From Gammaproteobacteria bacterium (GTDB taxonomy: Bacteria > Pseudomonadota > Gammaproteobacteria > Pseudomonadales > Azotimanducaceae), in contig REEU01000152.1 of the NCBI GenBank assembly GCA_007694905.1, positions 1 through 64,000 of the forward strand: a DNA stretch of 64,000 nucleotides, given 5' to 3'. Shown piece by piece: positions 16,427-26,425 of this stretch. The notes below the pieces were generated by a model. The model saw nothing but the letters and a program-made list of their open reading frames with translations. It was not told the origin of the DNA and made no database searches. The first letter of the stretch is position 1; every line of letters begins with the position of its first letter. Both the position numbers and the translations under genes were made by a program.

Positions 16427-17419
16427 CTATCGGCTTGAAGCTCGAGGGGACGCCGCGGACAGGCGCTCCTCAGCGCAAGGGCAAGACTTCCCGTTCGCAT
16501 CTGCGAACGGGTAACGGTCCCAGCGCCGTTGGTGCCAGCTCCACAGCTCAGGGCGGGCGCGGATATGCGCGTCCACCACCTCGACCAGCCGGGCGACGTC
16601 CGCCTCAGGCGTACCCTGTTCCGGAAGTTCGATCGCCGCACCGATACGAAACGTCCAGCGTGGATCGGCAGCTTCCAGCAGCACCGGAAAAATCGACACG
16701 CCGCGCTTGCGCGCCAAGCCGGCGGCGCCGCTTGCGATGGGCACCCGTTTGCCAAGGAACAAGGCTTCGACACCCCCCTCCTTCTCGATCTGGTCGATGG
16801 CGACGAAGATGGTCCGGCCACGCTTCAGCGCCCGATTGAGTTCGTAGAGCGCCGCAATTCTCGGTCGGGCCTGTATGGTTTGAATACCCGTGTTCGCCAG
16901 CATGGTCTCGAAAAACCGATCCGGTAGCTTGCGCGACTGATAGGCGACCACGCTCACCGGCACGCCTCGCCGGGCGAGTTCGATCAGCAACGCAAAGACA
17001 TTGCCCATGTGCATGCCAAGCAGCACGGCTCCGTCGCGCGCTTCCCGCTCGGCAGTGAGCGCCTCCAGACCGGAGACTGCCACTGATTCCGCCAGCGCAT
17101 CGGAGGTCAAGGCGCCAGAGGCTAGGGCCACGACCTCCAGCAACGCACGGTCATTGACCCGGTAGGCACTCTTCAGGGCCTGTCTGACGCTGGGGTCTCG
17201 ATGTGTACGCCCCATGATCCGTGCGATCTGCTTGCGCAGCCGGCGGCGGCGGACAGGCCGCAAGGCGTGGTGCAGCCGACCCAGGCGCTCGCCGTCCCGT
17301 TGCACAGCCCCGAGGCCCTGTTTGCCCCGCCAGCGCCCGTAGAACAGCAGCCCAGAGGTCAGTGCCCTGCGAATCAAGCGTCGCAACCAGAGGCGACACC
17401 GCACCAACGCCGCCATCAT
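16427..17419 (-). CDS. LpxL/HtrB-like lipid acyltransferase
   Basis: A 330-residue member of the lysophospholipid acyltransferase superfamily, HtrB/LpxL branch. The catalytic histidine is in LLGMHMGNVFAL (about residue 135); other family segments are VVAYQSRKL, AIDQIEKEGG with FLGKRVPIASGAAGLA, and the C-terminal PELWSWHQRRWDRYP. These enzymes add a secondary acyl chain to lipid A or related lipids at the inner membrane. No other lpx gene is nearby, so the acceptor is open; an N- or O-acylation of the sphingolipid made in the first 11 kb is possible but speculative. Start at ATG 17419 (adjacent ATG at 17416). The frame stays open to 17512, through a palindrome, without protein-like sequence. 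Confidence 0.78.
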   Translation of the reverse strand: MMAALVRCRLWLRRLIRRALTSGLLFYGRWRGKQGLGAVQRDGERLGRLHHALRPVRRRRLRKQIARIMGRTHRDPSVRQALKSAYRVNDRALLEVVALASGALTSDALAESVAVSGLEALTAEREARDGAVLLGMHMGNVFALLIELARRGVPVSVVAYQSRKLPDRFFETMLANTGIQTIQARPRIAALYELNRALKRGRTIFVAIDQIEKEGGVEALFLGKRVPIASGAAGLARKRGVSIFPVLLEAADPRWTFRIGAAIELPEQGTPEADVARLVEVVDAHIRARPELWSWHQRRWDRYPFADANGKSCPCAEERLSAASPRASSR

Positions 17420-17460
17420 CGCATCTCGGTCTCCGGCTGATGGTCCAAAGGGTTCCCCGG

Positions 17461-17557
17461 GGGCTCGGTTGCAGCAGCAGGGCTCGGATAGGCCTATCCG
17501 AGCCGGGCGCAAGTCTACCTTGCGTGCAGCGAGGGGGGTAGAAACAGACGGGCTCGG
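17461..17557. promoter_or_regulatory. Cluster of GGGCTCGG half-sites including a 24-bp perfect palindrome
   Basis: In the 288-nt divergent gap between the acyltransferase and the histidine kinase, GGGCTCGG occurs on the plus strand at 17461-17468, 17480-17487 and 17550-17557. An inverted CCGAGCC lies at 17498-17504. The second and inverted copies form a perfect 24-bp palindrome at 17481-17504 (half GGCTCGGATAGG). This arrangement suggests a dimeric regulator's operator upstream of the acyltransferase; which protein binds is unknown. Confidence 0.55.
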
Positions 17558-17707
17558 CCCGTCGCCACGGCAGGGGCAATACCCTGCCTTCCACTGATCG
17601 CATCACGGCGACCGATCGGAAGACAACGCCGAGCAGGCCCTGTCGAGCAGCAACCGCCTTGAGATAGGCTCATCACGGCATGTTCCATTCTGCAGGGAGC
17701 GCCGTGA

Positions 17708-19981
17708 ATGGCGAGTCGTGCCCCACCCAGGCCTCAGCCCCATGGTGAAACGACCCGCATCGGCAGCGGGGACTTCGACCGGGTCATTCGTCGCACCTGC
17801 GCGGATACGGCCCTGCACCTGCTCCATGCCTGCGGCAAACCCATGGCCGCCGTACACGTGAGGACGCCTTCCGGATGGCTGGCGCTGGGCCGCCAGGGCC
17901 ACGAACCTGAAGCCGATTCCGAACTCGATGCGTTCCTCGAATATGCGGTTGCCACAGCTGACGTGATGATTGTCCCCGACAGCGGCCGCGACGCTCGCTT
18001 CGCAGCCAAGGCAAATATCCGATTCTTTGCGGGTAGGCGCATCACGAGTTCCCGCGGCGCTGCCGTGGGCGTCGTCTCCGTGTTCGATCGGCAACCCGGC
18101 GAGCTGTCCGATGCCCAGGCGCTCGCCATCAGCCTCAGTGCCCGCCAGATCTCCACGCTGTTCGAACTGCGCGGATCGCGACAGCAGCAGGACCAGATTC
18201 AAAACATCATCGACAGCCTGCCCGGCGTCTTCTACCTGTTCGATCAGCAGGCCCGTTTCCTGCGTTGGAACCGGCGTTTCGAGGAGGTTTCGGGCTACGA
18301 CAGCAGCGCCTTCAGCGAGCTGTCACCGTTGGATCTGTTCGACGACGCGGATCGCGCGCTGGTGGCTGAGAGCATCGACGAGACCTTCCGCAAAGGTGCA
18401 TCGGAGGTCGAGGTCGATCTTGTCAGTCGCGAAGGCCGGCGGCTGCCGTTCTACTTCACGGGCCATCGCGTCGAACTGCGGGGGCAACCCTGCATCGTCG
18501 GCATGGGGCTCGATCTGAGCGCTCGTCGCAGGGCCGAAGGGGAACGCGATCGCCTGTTCAACCTGTCTCCCGACCTGTTGTGCATTCTCGATGTGGACGG
18601 CCGCTTCCTGGAGCTCAACCCGGCCTGGGAGCAGACGCTTGGCTTTCCGCGTGAGGAACTCCTCGTCCAGCCGGCCCTCGACCTTGTCCATCCCGACGAC
18701 CAGCAGGCCCTGCGAGCAGAACTGCTCCAGCGGAAGACGGGCCCCGTTCACGTGACCACGCGCCTGCGCACGGCGGCCGGCCAGTGGCGATGGTTCGCCT
18801 GGCATGGGAGCGCGGGCCCCTCCCGAGAACTCCGCTACGCGGTGGCCCGTGACATCACGAAGGAGAAGACCACCGCCCAGGCGCTGGCTGCCAGCGAGGC
18901 GCGCTACCGCAGCCTGGTCGAAAGCGCACGTGACGCCATCGTCGTCATCCGGGACGATGGCACCATCGATTCCGCTAATCGGGCATTTCAGGGAATCTTC
19001 GGCTACGAACCCACAACTTGGGTCGGCCACCGCTTCGACCGTCTCGTGTATCCCGACGATCTTCCGCGCGCACTGCAGGCACTCGGCCAACTCGACAGCG
19101 AACATCACATGCCGGTGTTCGAACTGCGAGTCGTCACGCGCGACGGTACAACCGTGCCGGTGGAGATCCAGGGGACCCAGGTCCGCCTGGAAGGAGACAC
19201 CGTCGGCGCCCTCGTCATCGCGCGCGACGTCCGGCAACGCAAGGCGCTGGACAACCGCCTGCAACGCGTGCAGCGACTCGATGCCATCGGCCAACTCGCC
19301 GCCGGCGTCGCCCACGACTTCAACAATCTGCTGCAGATCGTGCATGGCGAGGTTGACCTGCTGCTCGCCCACCCCATGCTGTCACCGCAGGTCAAGGACG
19401 GCCTGGAGCAGATCGACGAAGCCAGTACCCGGGCCGCCCGCATCACACGCAAGCTGCTTTTGCTCAGCCGCGAGCACGAGTGGCACGGCGAAGCGCTGGA
19501 CCTGAACGATGTCGTTACCCGCTTCCTGCCCATGCTGAAGCGGTTGCTCGGAACGCGTCATGAACTCGAGTGGCACCCTGCCTCCGAAACGCCCATGGTC
19601 CTCGGAGATCTGGGCATGCTGGAGCAGGTACTCATGAACCTGATCATCAATGCGCGCGATGCCATGCCAGAAGGCGGCACGGTGACGATCAGCAGCCGCG
19701 TCGTCGACTTGGATCCGGAGCGGGCCATGAAGGAACCGGACGTCGAGTCGGGGACGTTCGTCCAGATCACCGTGGCAGACACCGGCACGGGCATCGCACC
19801 TGAACATCTGCCGCACCTGTTCGAGCCCCTGTTCACGACCAAGCCCGTCGGCGAGGGCACGGGACTCGGCCTGGCGACGCTGTACGGTATCGTCCGCCGC
19901 CATCATGGCTGGGTGGAGGTGGACAGCACTCCCGGCGAAGGCGCCCGCTTCCTGCTTCACTTCCCCGTCGCGGAGTCGTGA
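17708..19981 (+). CDS. Soluble multi-PAS sensor histidine kinase
   Basis: A 757-residue protein without membrane segments. An N-terminal GAF-like domain (about 25-160) is followed by three PAS domains (about 180-290, 295-400 and 405-515; recognisable by NIIDSLPGVFYLFDQ, LSPDLLCILDVDGRF and SARDAIVVIRDDG). Then come a dimerisation/phosphoacceptor region with the histidine in AAGVAHDFNNLLQIV (about 535) and a HATPase domain with NLIINARDAMPEGG, VADTGTGIAPEHL and GEGTGLGLATLYGIV. The A-H-D-F-N-N box is typical of NtrB-like orphan kinases. No response regulator is adjacent. The signal and target are unknown. Confidence 0.88.
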   Translation: MASRAPPRPQPHGETTRIGSGDFDRVIRRTCADTALHLLHACGKPMAAVHVRTPSGWLALGRQGHEPEADSELDAFLEYAVATADVMIVPDSGRDARFAAKANIRFFAGRRITSSRGAAVGVVSVFDRQPGELSDAQALAISLSARQISTLFELRGSRQQQDQIQNIIDSLPGVFYLFDQQARFLRWNRRFEEVSGYDSSAFSELSPLDLFDDADRALVAESIDETFRKGASEVEVDLVSREGRRLPFYFTGHRVELRGQPCIVGMGLDLSARRRAEGERDRLFNLSPDLLCILDVDGRFLELNPAWEQTLGFPREELLVQPALDLVHPDDQQALRAELLQRKTGPVHVTTRLRTAAGQWRWFAWHGSAGPSRELRYAVARDITKEKTTAQALAASEARYRSLVESARDAIVVIRDDGTIDSANRAFQGIFGYEPTTWVGHRFDRLVYPDDLPRALQALGQLDSEHHMPVFELRVVTRDGTTVPVEIQGTQVRLEGDTVGALVIARDVRQRKALDNRLQRVQRLDAIGQLAAGVAHDFNNLLQIVHGEVDLLLAHPMLSPQVKDGLEQIDEASTRAARITRKLLLLSREHEWHGEALDLNDVVTRFLPMLKRLLGTRHELEWHPASETPMVLGDLGMLEQVLMNLIINARDAMPEGGTVTISSRVVDLDPERAMKEPDVESGTFVQITVADTGTGIAPEHLPHLFEPLFTTKPVGEGTGLGLATLYGIVRRHHGWVEVDSTPGEGARFLLHFPVAES

Positions 19982-20040
19982 CGCAGCCGTCTGCCACCGG
20001 ATGATCAGACCGTACGAAGCCACTCTGGTTACATGGCAAG

Positions 20041-20094
20041 CTTGCGCGGAAGCATTACCTGCAGCGGCCGCTTCAGGTAATGCTTCCGCACAAG
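20041..20094. repeat. Long near-perfect inverted repeat (21-bp arms)
   Basis: Arms at 20041-20061 and 20074-20094 pair at 20 of 21 positions (the core GCGGAAGCATTACCTG pairs perfectly) around a 12-nt loop. It occupies the 128-nt gap between the convergent kinase and DUF3237 genes. It could be a bidirectional terminator, although no T run is present, or a copy of a dispersed palindromic element. Confidence 0.8.
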
Positions 20095-20109
20095 CGACCA
20101 GGGAATCAC

Positions 20110-20574
20110 TCAGAGTATGTGATAGACGCGGTAGTGAACCTTGAAGCCGGGCAGCATTCGGCCGTAGCCGATGGCGACGACGCTGTTCAGCCACAGGTAA
20201 CGCGGATCGCCGGTCTCGAACTGCGGCGTGGTACGAAAGTAGAACTCGTGCGGCGCAGCCTCCCCGCGCATGGCCCGCGCCATCACCTCCGGCTCGCCGG
20301 CGAAGACACCGTTGTAGCTGAGATAGATCAGCGCGTCGTCGTCGGTGGCAAGCGTCATGCGCACGTCAAGCCGACCGACGCCATCCGGCCGCGTCAGCCC
20401 CCACTCGCCGGCGGTGTGAGGCAGGATGCTGCCTCGCAGCTTCGGCCCTTCGAATTGTCCGCCGGTGACGGGAATGATGCCGCGGGTGCCGTACTGGGTC
20501 TTGCCGATGTTCTGCACTTCGCCGAGATCGCAGGTGATCTCGTAGAGCAGTTCGGCGTCGAGTTGTTCGCTCAT
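20110..20574 (-). CDS. DUF3237 family protein
   Basis: A 154-residue protein of the DUF3237 beta-barrel family, recognised from the start LLYEITCDLGEVQNIGKT, the GGQFEGPKLRGSILP block, the mid segment DVRMTLATDDDALIYLSYNG and the C-terminal VAIGYGRMLPGF. No enzymatic role is established for the family, which often appears in catabolic clusters. The ATG at 20574 has GGGGAG 5 nt upstream. It starts 59 nt after the last ABC transporter gene on the same strand, so it is probably the last gene of that operon. Confidence 0.82.
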   Translation of the reverse strand: MSEQLDAELLYEITCDLGEVQNIGKTQYGTRGIIPVTGGQFEGPKLRGSILPHTAGEWGLTRPDGVGRLDVRMTLATDDDALIYLSYNGVFAGEPEVMARAMRGEAAPHEFYFRTTPQFETGDPRYLWLNSVVAIGYGRMLPGFKVHYRVYHIL

Positions 20575-20633
20575 GCTGTCTCCCCGATGGTCGTACGTAT
20601 CGAACTCGCGATCCGGGCGCGCTTCGGCAACCA

Positions 20634-21638
20634 TCAAGATGCGCGACGACCGCCCTCTGTGGCCTGCGGGTCGTGCAGATAGCACGCCGCACTGCCGCCG
20701 CCGGCCATGGGCGTGTGGGCAGGCATCACCGTCTTGCAGACGTCCATGACATGGGGGCAGCGCGTGTGGAACGGGCACCCCGGCGGCGGTGCCAGCGGGC
20801 TCGGCACGTCGCCGGGCAGAACGATGCGCTGGCGGCTGCGCTGAATGCGCGGATTCGGGATGGGCACCGCGGACAGCAGGGCTTCGGTGTACGGATGGGC
20901 CGGTTTCGCGAAAATCCGCTCCGTGGGCCCCTCCTCCACGATTCTGCCGAGGTAGGTCACCGCGACGCGATCCGCGATGTGTTCCACCACGCCGAGGTCA
21001 TGCGAGATGAACAGGTAGGCGATGCCCAGTTCGCGGCGCAGATCCTCCAGCAGATTGAGGATCTGGTTCTGGGTGGAGACGTCCAGCGCGCTCACCGCCT
21101 CGTCCAGCACCAGCAGCTTCGGTTGCAGCGCAATGGCCCGGGCGATGGCGATCCGCTGCCGCTGGCCGCCGGAAAACTCATACGGATAGCGATTCATGTG
21201 GTAGCGCCCGAGGCCCACCTGCTCGAGCAGGGCCTGCACGCGTTCGTCGCGATCCGCCCCCGTGGCGACGCCGTGCACCGTCAGCGGCTCCCCCACCACG
21301 TCGGCGATGATCATGGACGGATCCAACGACGAATACGGATCCTGGAACACCATCTGCAGCTTGGGCCGGATGCGCCGCAGCGGTTCGCCGCGCAGCGCCG
21401 TGATGTCGTCACCGTCCAGATGAATGCTGCCCGCGCTCGGTTCCACCAGCCGCATCACGGCGCGGGCCATGGTGGACTTACCGGATCCGGACTCGCCGAC
21501 CACCGCCAGGGTCTCGCCCGGCGCGATGTCGAAGCTGACGCCGTTCACCGCCTTCAGATGCCGCGTCGGGCGCAGGAGACCGCCGCGCAGGTGGAACGTC
21601 ACTGCGAGGTCGCGGACCGAGAGCAGCGGTGCCGTCAT
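20634..21638 (-). CDS. Oligopeptide/dipeptide ABC transporter ATP-binding protein, OppF/DppF type
   Basis: A 334-residue ATPase with Walker A GESGSGKST (about residue 45), signature FSGGQRQR (about 155), Walker B LVLDEAVSALD and the H-loop ISHDLGVV. The C-terminal OppF-type extension has the cysteine-bearing GCPFHTRCPHVMDVC, which in some members binds an iron-sulphur cluster. It pairs with the DppD-type ATPase encoded just upstream; its ATG overlaps that gene's TGA by 4 nt. The two energise import through the permeases in the same operon. Confidence 0.93.
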   Translation of the reverse strand: MTAPLLSVRDLAVTFHLRGGLLRPTRHLKAVNGVSFDIAPGETLAVVGESGSGKSTMARAVMRLVEPSAGSIHLDGDDITALRGEPLRRIRPKLQMVFQDPYSSLDPSMIIADVVGEPLTVHGVATGADRDERVQALLEQVGLGRYHMNRYPYEFSGGQRQRIAIARAIALQPKLLVLDEAVSALDVSTQNQILNLLEDLRRELGIAYLFISHDLGVVEHIADRVAVTYLGRIVEEGPTERIFAKPAHPYTEALLSAVPIPNPRIQRSRQRIVLPGDVPSPLAPPPGCPFHTRCPHVMDVCKTVMPAHTPMAGGGSAACYLHDPQATEGGRRAS

Positions 21639-22630
21639 TGCGCCCCCTCGAGCGTGAGCTCTTCGACGCGCCGGCAGCGCACGTGGCGATCCCCGGCCAG
21701 CGCCCGCAGTGGAATGTCCTGCTCAGTGCATGCCGTTTCCGCATACGGGCAGCGGGGATGAAAGCGGCAGCCGGTGGGCATCTGCCAGGGCATAGGCGGC
21801 GTACCGGGAATGGCAGCGAGACGCTTGCCGCGTTCACCGAGCTGAGGCATCGCCTGCAGCAGGCCCTCGGTGTAGGGATGCTGCGGCGACTCGAACAGGT
21901 CGAACACAGTGGCAGTTTCGACGATGCGGCCTGCGTACATGACCGCCACCCGGTCGCAGAGATCCGCCACCACGCCGAGATTGTGGGTGACGAACAGGAT
22001 GGCCATCCCGAAGCGTTGCTGCAGGCTGCGCAGCAGGTCCAGCACCTGGGCCTGCACGGTGACGTCCAGCGCCGTGGTGGGCTCATCGGCGATCAGCACC
22101 TTGGGATCGCAGGCCAGCGCCATGGCGATGGCGGCGCGCTGCCGCATGCCGCCGGAGAACTCGTGGGGAAAGGCACCGAGACGCGACCGCGGATCCGGAA
22201 TCTGTACCAGTTCCAGAACCTCCACCGCCCGATCACGCGCCTCGCGCCGGGAGCAGCCCCGGTGGCGACGCACCACCTCGCAGATCTGCTCGCCGATGGT
22301 GAAAGCAGGATTGAGACTGGTCATGGACTCCTGGAACACCATGGCGATGTCGTCACCACGGATGTCCTCCAGCTGCGGTTCCGACATGCCCACCAGCTCC
22401 CGGCCGGCAAAGCGGATGGATCCGCCGCTGATGCGCCCGGGAGGAACCGGGATGAGCTGCATGACGGACAGCGATGTCACGGTCTTGCCGGAGCCGGATT
22501 CGCCTACGAGACCCAGGGTCTCGCCCTCACCGACGCTGAACGAGACGCCGTCCACCACCCGCACCCAGCCGTGGTCGGTCAGAAACTCCACGCCCAGATC
22601 TTCGACTTCGAGAATCGGCGCCGCCATCAC
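21635..22630 (-). CDS. Oligopeptide/dipeptide ABC transporter ATP-binding protein, OppD/DppD type
   Basis: A 331-residue ATPase with Walker A GESGSGKTV (about residue 42), signature EFSGGMRQR (about 153), Walker B VLIADEPTTALD and H-loop VTHNLGVV, plus the C-terminal oligopeptide transporter motif GCRFHPRCPYAETAC. Fourth gene of the SBP-B-C-D-F importer operon; start and stop both overlap neighbours by 4 nt (ATGA). It sits on the cytoplasmic face of the permease pair. Confidence 0.93.
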   Translation of the reverse strand: MMAAPILEVEDLGVEFLTDHGWVRVVDGVSFSVGEGETLGLVGESGSGKTVTSLSVMQLIPVPPGRISGGSIRFAGRELVGMSEPQLEDIRGDDIAMVFQESMTSLNPAFTIGEQICEVVRRHRGCSRREARDRAVEVLELVQIPDPRSRLGAFPHEFSGGMRQRAAIAMALACDPKVLIADEPTTALDVTVQAQVLDLLRSLQQRFGMAILFVTHNLGVVADLCDRVAVMYAGRIVETATVFDLFESPQHPYTEGLLQAMPQLGERGKRLAAIPGTPPMPWQMPTGCRFHPRCPYAETACTEQDIPLRALAGDRHVRCRRVEELTLEGAQ

Positions 22631-23513
22631 TCCTCCCTCCGGATTTCGCGGCCGAGGGAATCCCGCAGGCCGTCGCCGAGGACGTAGAACGCGAGCACCG
22701 TCACGGCGATGGCGAGACCGGGAAACACGATCAGCGACGGCGAGTGACTGATGTAGCGGAAGCCGCGGCCCACCATGGCACCCCAGCTGGAATCCGGCGG
22801 CTGGGCGCCGAGACCGAGGAAGGACAGCCCCGCCTCCGCCAGCATGGCAACGCCGGCGAACACGGAGATCTGCACGAACAGCGGCGACACCACGTTCGGC
22901 AGGATGTGGCGCATGATGATCCAGCTCTGGGTACAGCCGATGCTGCGCGCGGCTTCCACGTAGGTCTCCTGGGCCACCGCCATGGCGGTGCCGCGCATCA
23001 GGCGCAGGAATGTGGGCGAGAGCAGGATGCCGACCGCGATCATGGCGTTGGTGAGGCTCGGCCCCAATGCTGCCACGATGGCGACAGCGAGGATCAGCGG
23101 CGGGAAGCTCATCAGCGCATCGGTCAAGCGCATGATGAGGTTGTCCGTCCGGCCGCCGGCGAGACCCGCGATGAGTCCGGGCGGGACGCCGATGACCAGC
23201 GCGATCAGCACCGCCTGGAACGCCGCCAGCAGCGAAATCCGCGCGGCGAACAGGGTCCGGCTGAGGACGTCACGGCCGAGTTCGTCGGTGCCGAACCAGT
23301 GGGCGAGACTCGGCGCTTCCAGCACCCGATCCAGGTTCTGCGCCAGCGGATCGTAAGGCGCCACCCAGGGCGCGAACACGGCACCGAGCGCCAGCAGCAC
23401 CAGGAAACCGAGGGCGAACAAGGCCGTCCGCTGCCGCATGAAGCGGCGCAGGAAGCGCCGCCGGGCACTGACCGACGCGCCGAGCTGCTCGAATTCGGAG
23501 GCGGTCGCATCAC

Positions 23514-23517
<4 letters not shown>
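22627..23517 (-). CDS. ABC transporter permease, OppC/DppC type
   Basis: A 296-residue inner-membrane permease with the N-terminal OppC segment (cytoplasmic start, then a helix LFALGFLVLLALGAVFAPWV, then PLAQNLDRVLEAPS). The coupling motif is in YVEAARSIGCTQSWIIMRHILP in pieces around residues 190-210 (E-A-A-x-x-x-G). Six helices are expected. ATG 23517 overlaps the DppB TGA as ATGA; the frame open further upstream is a shadow. It forms the channel with the DppB-type permease. Confidence 0.92.
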
Positions 23518-24458
<941 letters not shown>

Positions 24459-26024
24459 TCAGCCACTCTCCCGCCGCCGGACGACGACACCGCGGAATTC
24501 AGGCTTATTGCCAGAAATCCACGTCTCGAACCCGGCCACGGCCGGCTGCAGCGCGAACGTGGCCGGCGGCAGCGACAGCACCAGCCCCAGCGCCTCCTCG
24601 GTAACCGCCCGGGTCACGGCCTGCAGCGCAACCTTGCGCTGCTCAGGATCGATCTCGCGCCGGGCAGCCTTGGCCAGGCGCTGCACCTCGGGCGTGGTAT
24701 GGCTGCCGGGATTTGGCAGCGCGCCGGGCGTGAACATCAGATCGATGGTCTGCGAGGGATCCGGGCGTCCGCCCCACTGCACCAGCGCCGCATCGCTCTC
24801 CGTGGCACCGAAGAAGCGCTCGCTGATCTGAGCGCCCTCCAGCACCCGCGGCCGGGCGCGGATGCCCACCTTGGAGAGCTGGTCCGCCACCGCTTCGAAC
24901 AGCGGCAGATAGGAGCTGATGTTCGGGACGATGAGTTCGAACTCGAAGCCGTCCGCCACCCCGGCCTCAGCCAGCAAGGACCGGGCCCGCTCCGGATCAT
25001 AGTCGTAATGGTGGCGACCCGACTCGGGATCGAACGCCACATAGCCTTCCGGGAACGGTTGCACGTTGGCTTGCCCATGGCCGAGGCCAAGGGCATCGAC
25101 GATGGCCTGCCGGCGAAGGGCGTGATTCATGGCCTGCCGGACCCGTCGATCCCCGAAGTGGGACGCAGTGCGGTTGAGGTGAATGTGCAGAAACTCCACG
25201 CCCACTCTGCTCACGACCTCGAGTCCGGCGAGTCGGGCCTGATCGATCTGCAGCGATGCCAGGTTGGTGCCATCGAGCTGGCCACTGCGCACTGCGTTCA
25301 GGCGCGTGCTCTCATCGGGAATCAGGCGCAGTTCGAGGCGCCTGACGCCTGCGGCCTCTGGATCCCAATGATGCTCGAAACGCTCGTACACGGAGCGGTT
25401 GCCCATGCGGAATTCCACGTGCCGCCAGGGTCCGGTACCGACGCCGCGGCGGTCGAGGCGCGGATCGTCGAATGCCGCTGGCGCAACCATCATGCCGGCG
25501 CGGTCGGACAAGATCAGCGGCAGCGCTGCATCGGGCCATTCCAGATGCAGCCGCAGCCGCAAGTCATCAAGAATCTCGATTGCCGCGATACTCGCGAGTT
25601 CCGAAGCCACGGCGGATCCCCGGACTGTCTTCGCGCGCTCGAGATTCGCGCGAACCGCCTGTGCATCCAGCTGACTGCCGTCGTGGAAGCGCACGTCGGG
25701 CCGCAGTTCGAGGTCCAGCCAAGTCCCCTGGGGGCCATAGTCCCAGGCCGCGGCAAGGCCTGGAATGGGCTGACCGTCGGGATCCATGTGCACGAGGCGG
25801 TCGTAGACGGGGAACAGCCAGGTGTTGTCGTAGCTCGACGTGGCCCGGTGGGGATCGAAGCGGGTGACTCCGGACGCGAAGGCGAAGCGGAGGGTGGCCT
25901 CTGGATCGGCCTCCCCGTAAACAGGAGCGACCCCGGAACCGGACCCGCAGGCAACGAGCATGGAAAGCATGAGCATGCCGAGCAGCCGGATGTAGCACCC
26001 AATCCACCTGTCGATGCCGTACAC
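24459..26024 (-). CDS. Periplasmic solute-binding lipoprotein, SBP family 5
   Basis: A 521-residue protein read from a GTG at 26024 with GGGAG exactly 5 nt upstream. It has a short signal ending in the lipobox LVAC, so it is predicted to be a lipoprotein. The family-5 pattern is clear: RFAFASGVTRFDPHRA, GLAAAWDY, LRPDVRFHDGSQLDAQAV, GVGTGPWR and RQAMNHALRRQAI. These bind peptides, nickel, glutathione or opines for OppBCDF-type importers. The specificity cannot be read from sequence. The frame is open for another 400 nt upstream, but that runs through the repeat element at 26142-26408 and is not protein-like. First gene of the importer operon. Confidence 0.9.
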   Translation of the reverse strand: MYGIDRWIGCYIRLLGMLMLSMLVACGSGSGVAPVYGEADPEATLRFAFASGVTRFDPHRATSSYDNTWLFPVYDRLVHMDPDGQPIPGLAAAWDYGPQGTWLDLELRPDVRFHDGSQLDAQAVRANLERAKTVRGSAVASELASIAAIEILDDLRLRLHLEWPDAALPLILSDRAGMMVAPAAFDDPRLDRRGVGTGPWRHVEFRMGNRSVYERFEHHWDPEAAGVRRLELRLIPDESTRLNAVRSGQLDGTNLASLQIDQARLAGLEVVSRVGVEFLHIHLNRTASHFGDRRVRQAMNHALRRQAIVDALGLGHGQANVQPFPEGYVAFDPESGRHHYDYDPERARSLLAEAGVADGFEFELIVPNISSYLPLFEAVADQLSKVGIRARPRVLEGAQISERFFGATESDAALVQWGGRPDPSQTIDLMFTPGALPNPGSHTTPEVQRLAKAARREIDPEQRKVALQAVTRAVTEEALGLVLSLPPATFALQPAVAGFETWISGNKPEFRGVVVRRRESG

Positions 26025-26141
26025 GTACGCTCCCACAACCCGTGCTCCCGGTCTAGAGACTATCCGAGGGCAAGCGCGTGGCGCAATGAGGATCGTCCCC
26101 CGGATCCGGGTCGGAGTGATACATTGCGTCGGCGATTCACA

Positions 26142-26408
26142 AGCCCGCATATCCCACCGATGCGCGAAGCGAGGTCGTGGAGATGCCGGGAAAGACAAGG
26201 CGCGCGACAGTTCGGGCGCGCAGGCGTACTTTACAGTACGTCGACCGATTCGCCGGGAGCGAATCGGGTCGCACGCAGTGCGCCCGCAGGGTGCGCGCCA
26301 GGGAAGGCGCGCAACAGCACCCGGACCGAGCGCAACCGCACCGGCGGACCGGATGGATTTGCCGGCATATCCGCGACCGCAGCCGTGAATCGGTGGGATA
26401 TGCGGGCT
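26142..26408. mobile_element. MITE-like element with 20-bp terminal inverted repeats and internal hairpins
   Basis: Perfect 20-bp inverted ends (AGCCCGCATATCCCACCGAT at 26142-26161, complement at 26389-26408) enclose 227 nt with no credible gene. Inside are at least three hairpins: 26225-26240 (CGTACT/AGTACG), 26242-26271 (about 12 bp with one bulge) and 26292-26313 (TGCGCGCC/GGCGCGCA). No transposase is present and no flanking target duplication was obvious. It fills most of the gap between the divergent importer and VOC/SDR operons. The design fits a non-autonomous miniature element or a structured repeat family; copy number elsewhere would decide. Confidence 0.72.
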
Positions 26409-26425
26409 ACAGGGGGAGCCCATTC

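Noticed and set aside
20041-20094. The long inverted repeat as an integron attC site
   Set aside because: It lacks the RYYYAAC/GTTRRRY core pair and no integrase or cassette array is near.
26025-26423. N-terminal extension of the solute-binding protein across 400 nt
   Set aside because: The extension reads through the MITE-like repeat and is arginine/proline-rich; the GTG at 26024 with GGGAG at 5 nt and a lipobox shortly after is far better.
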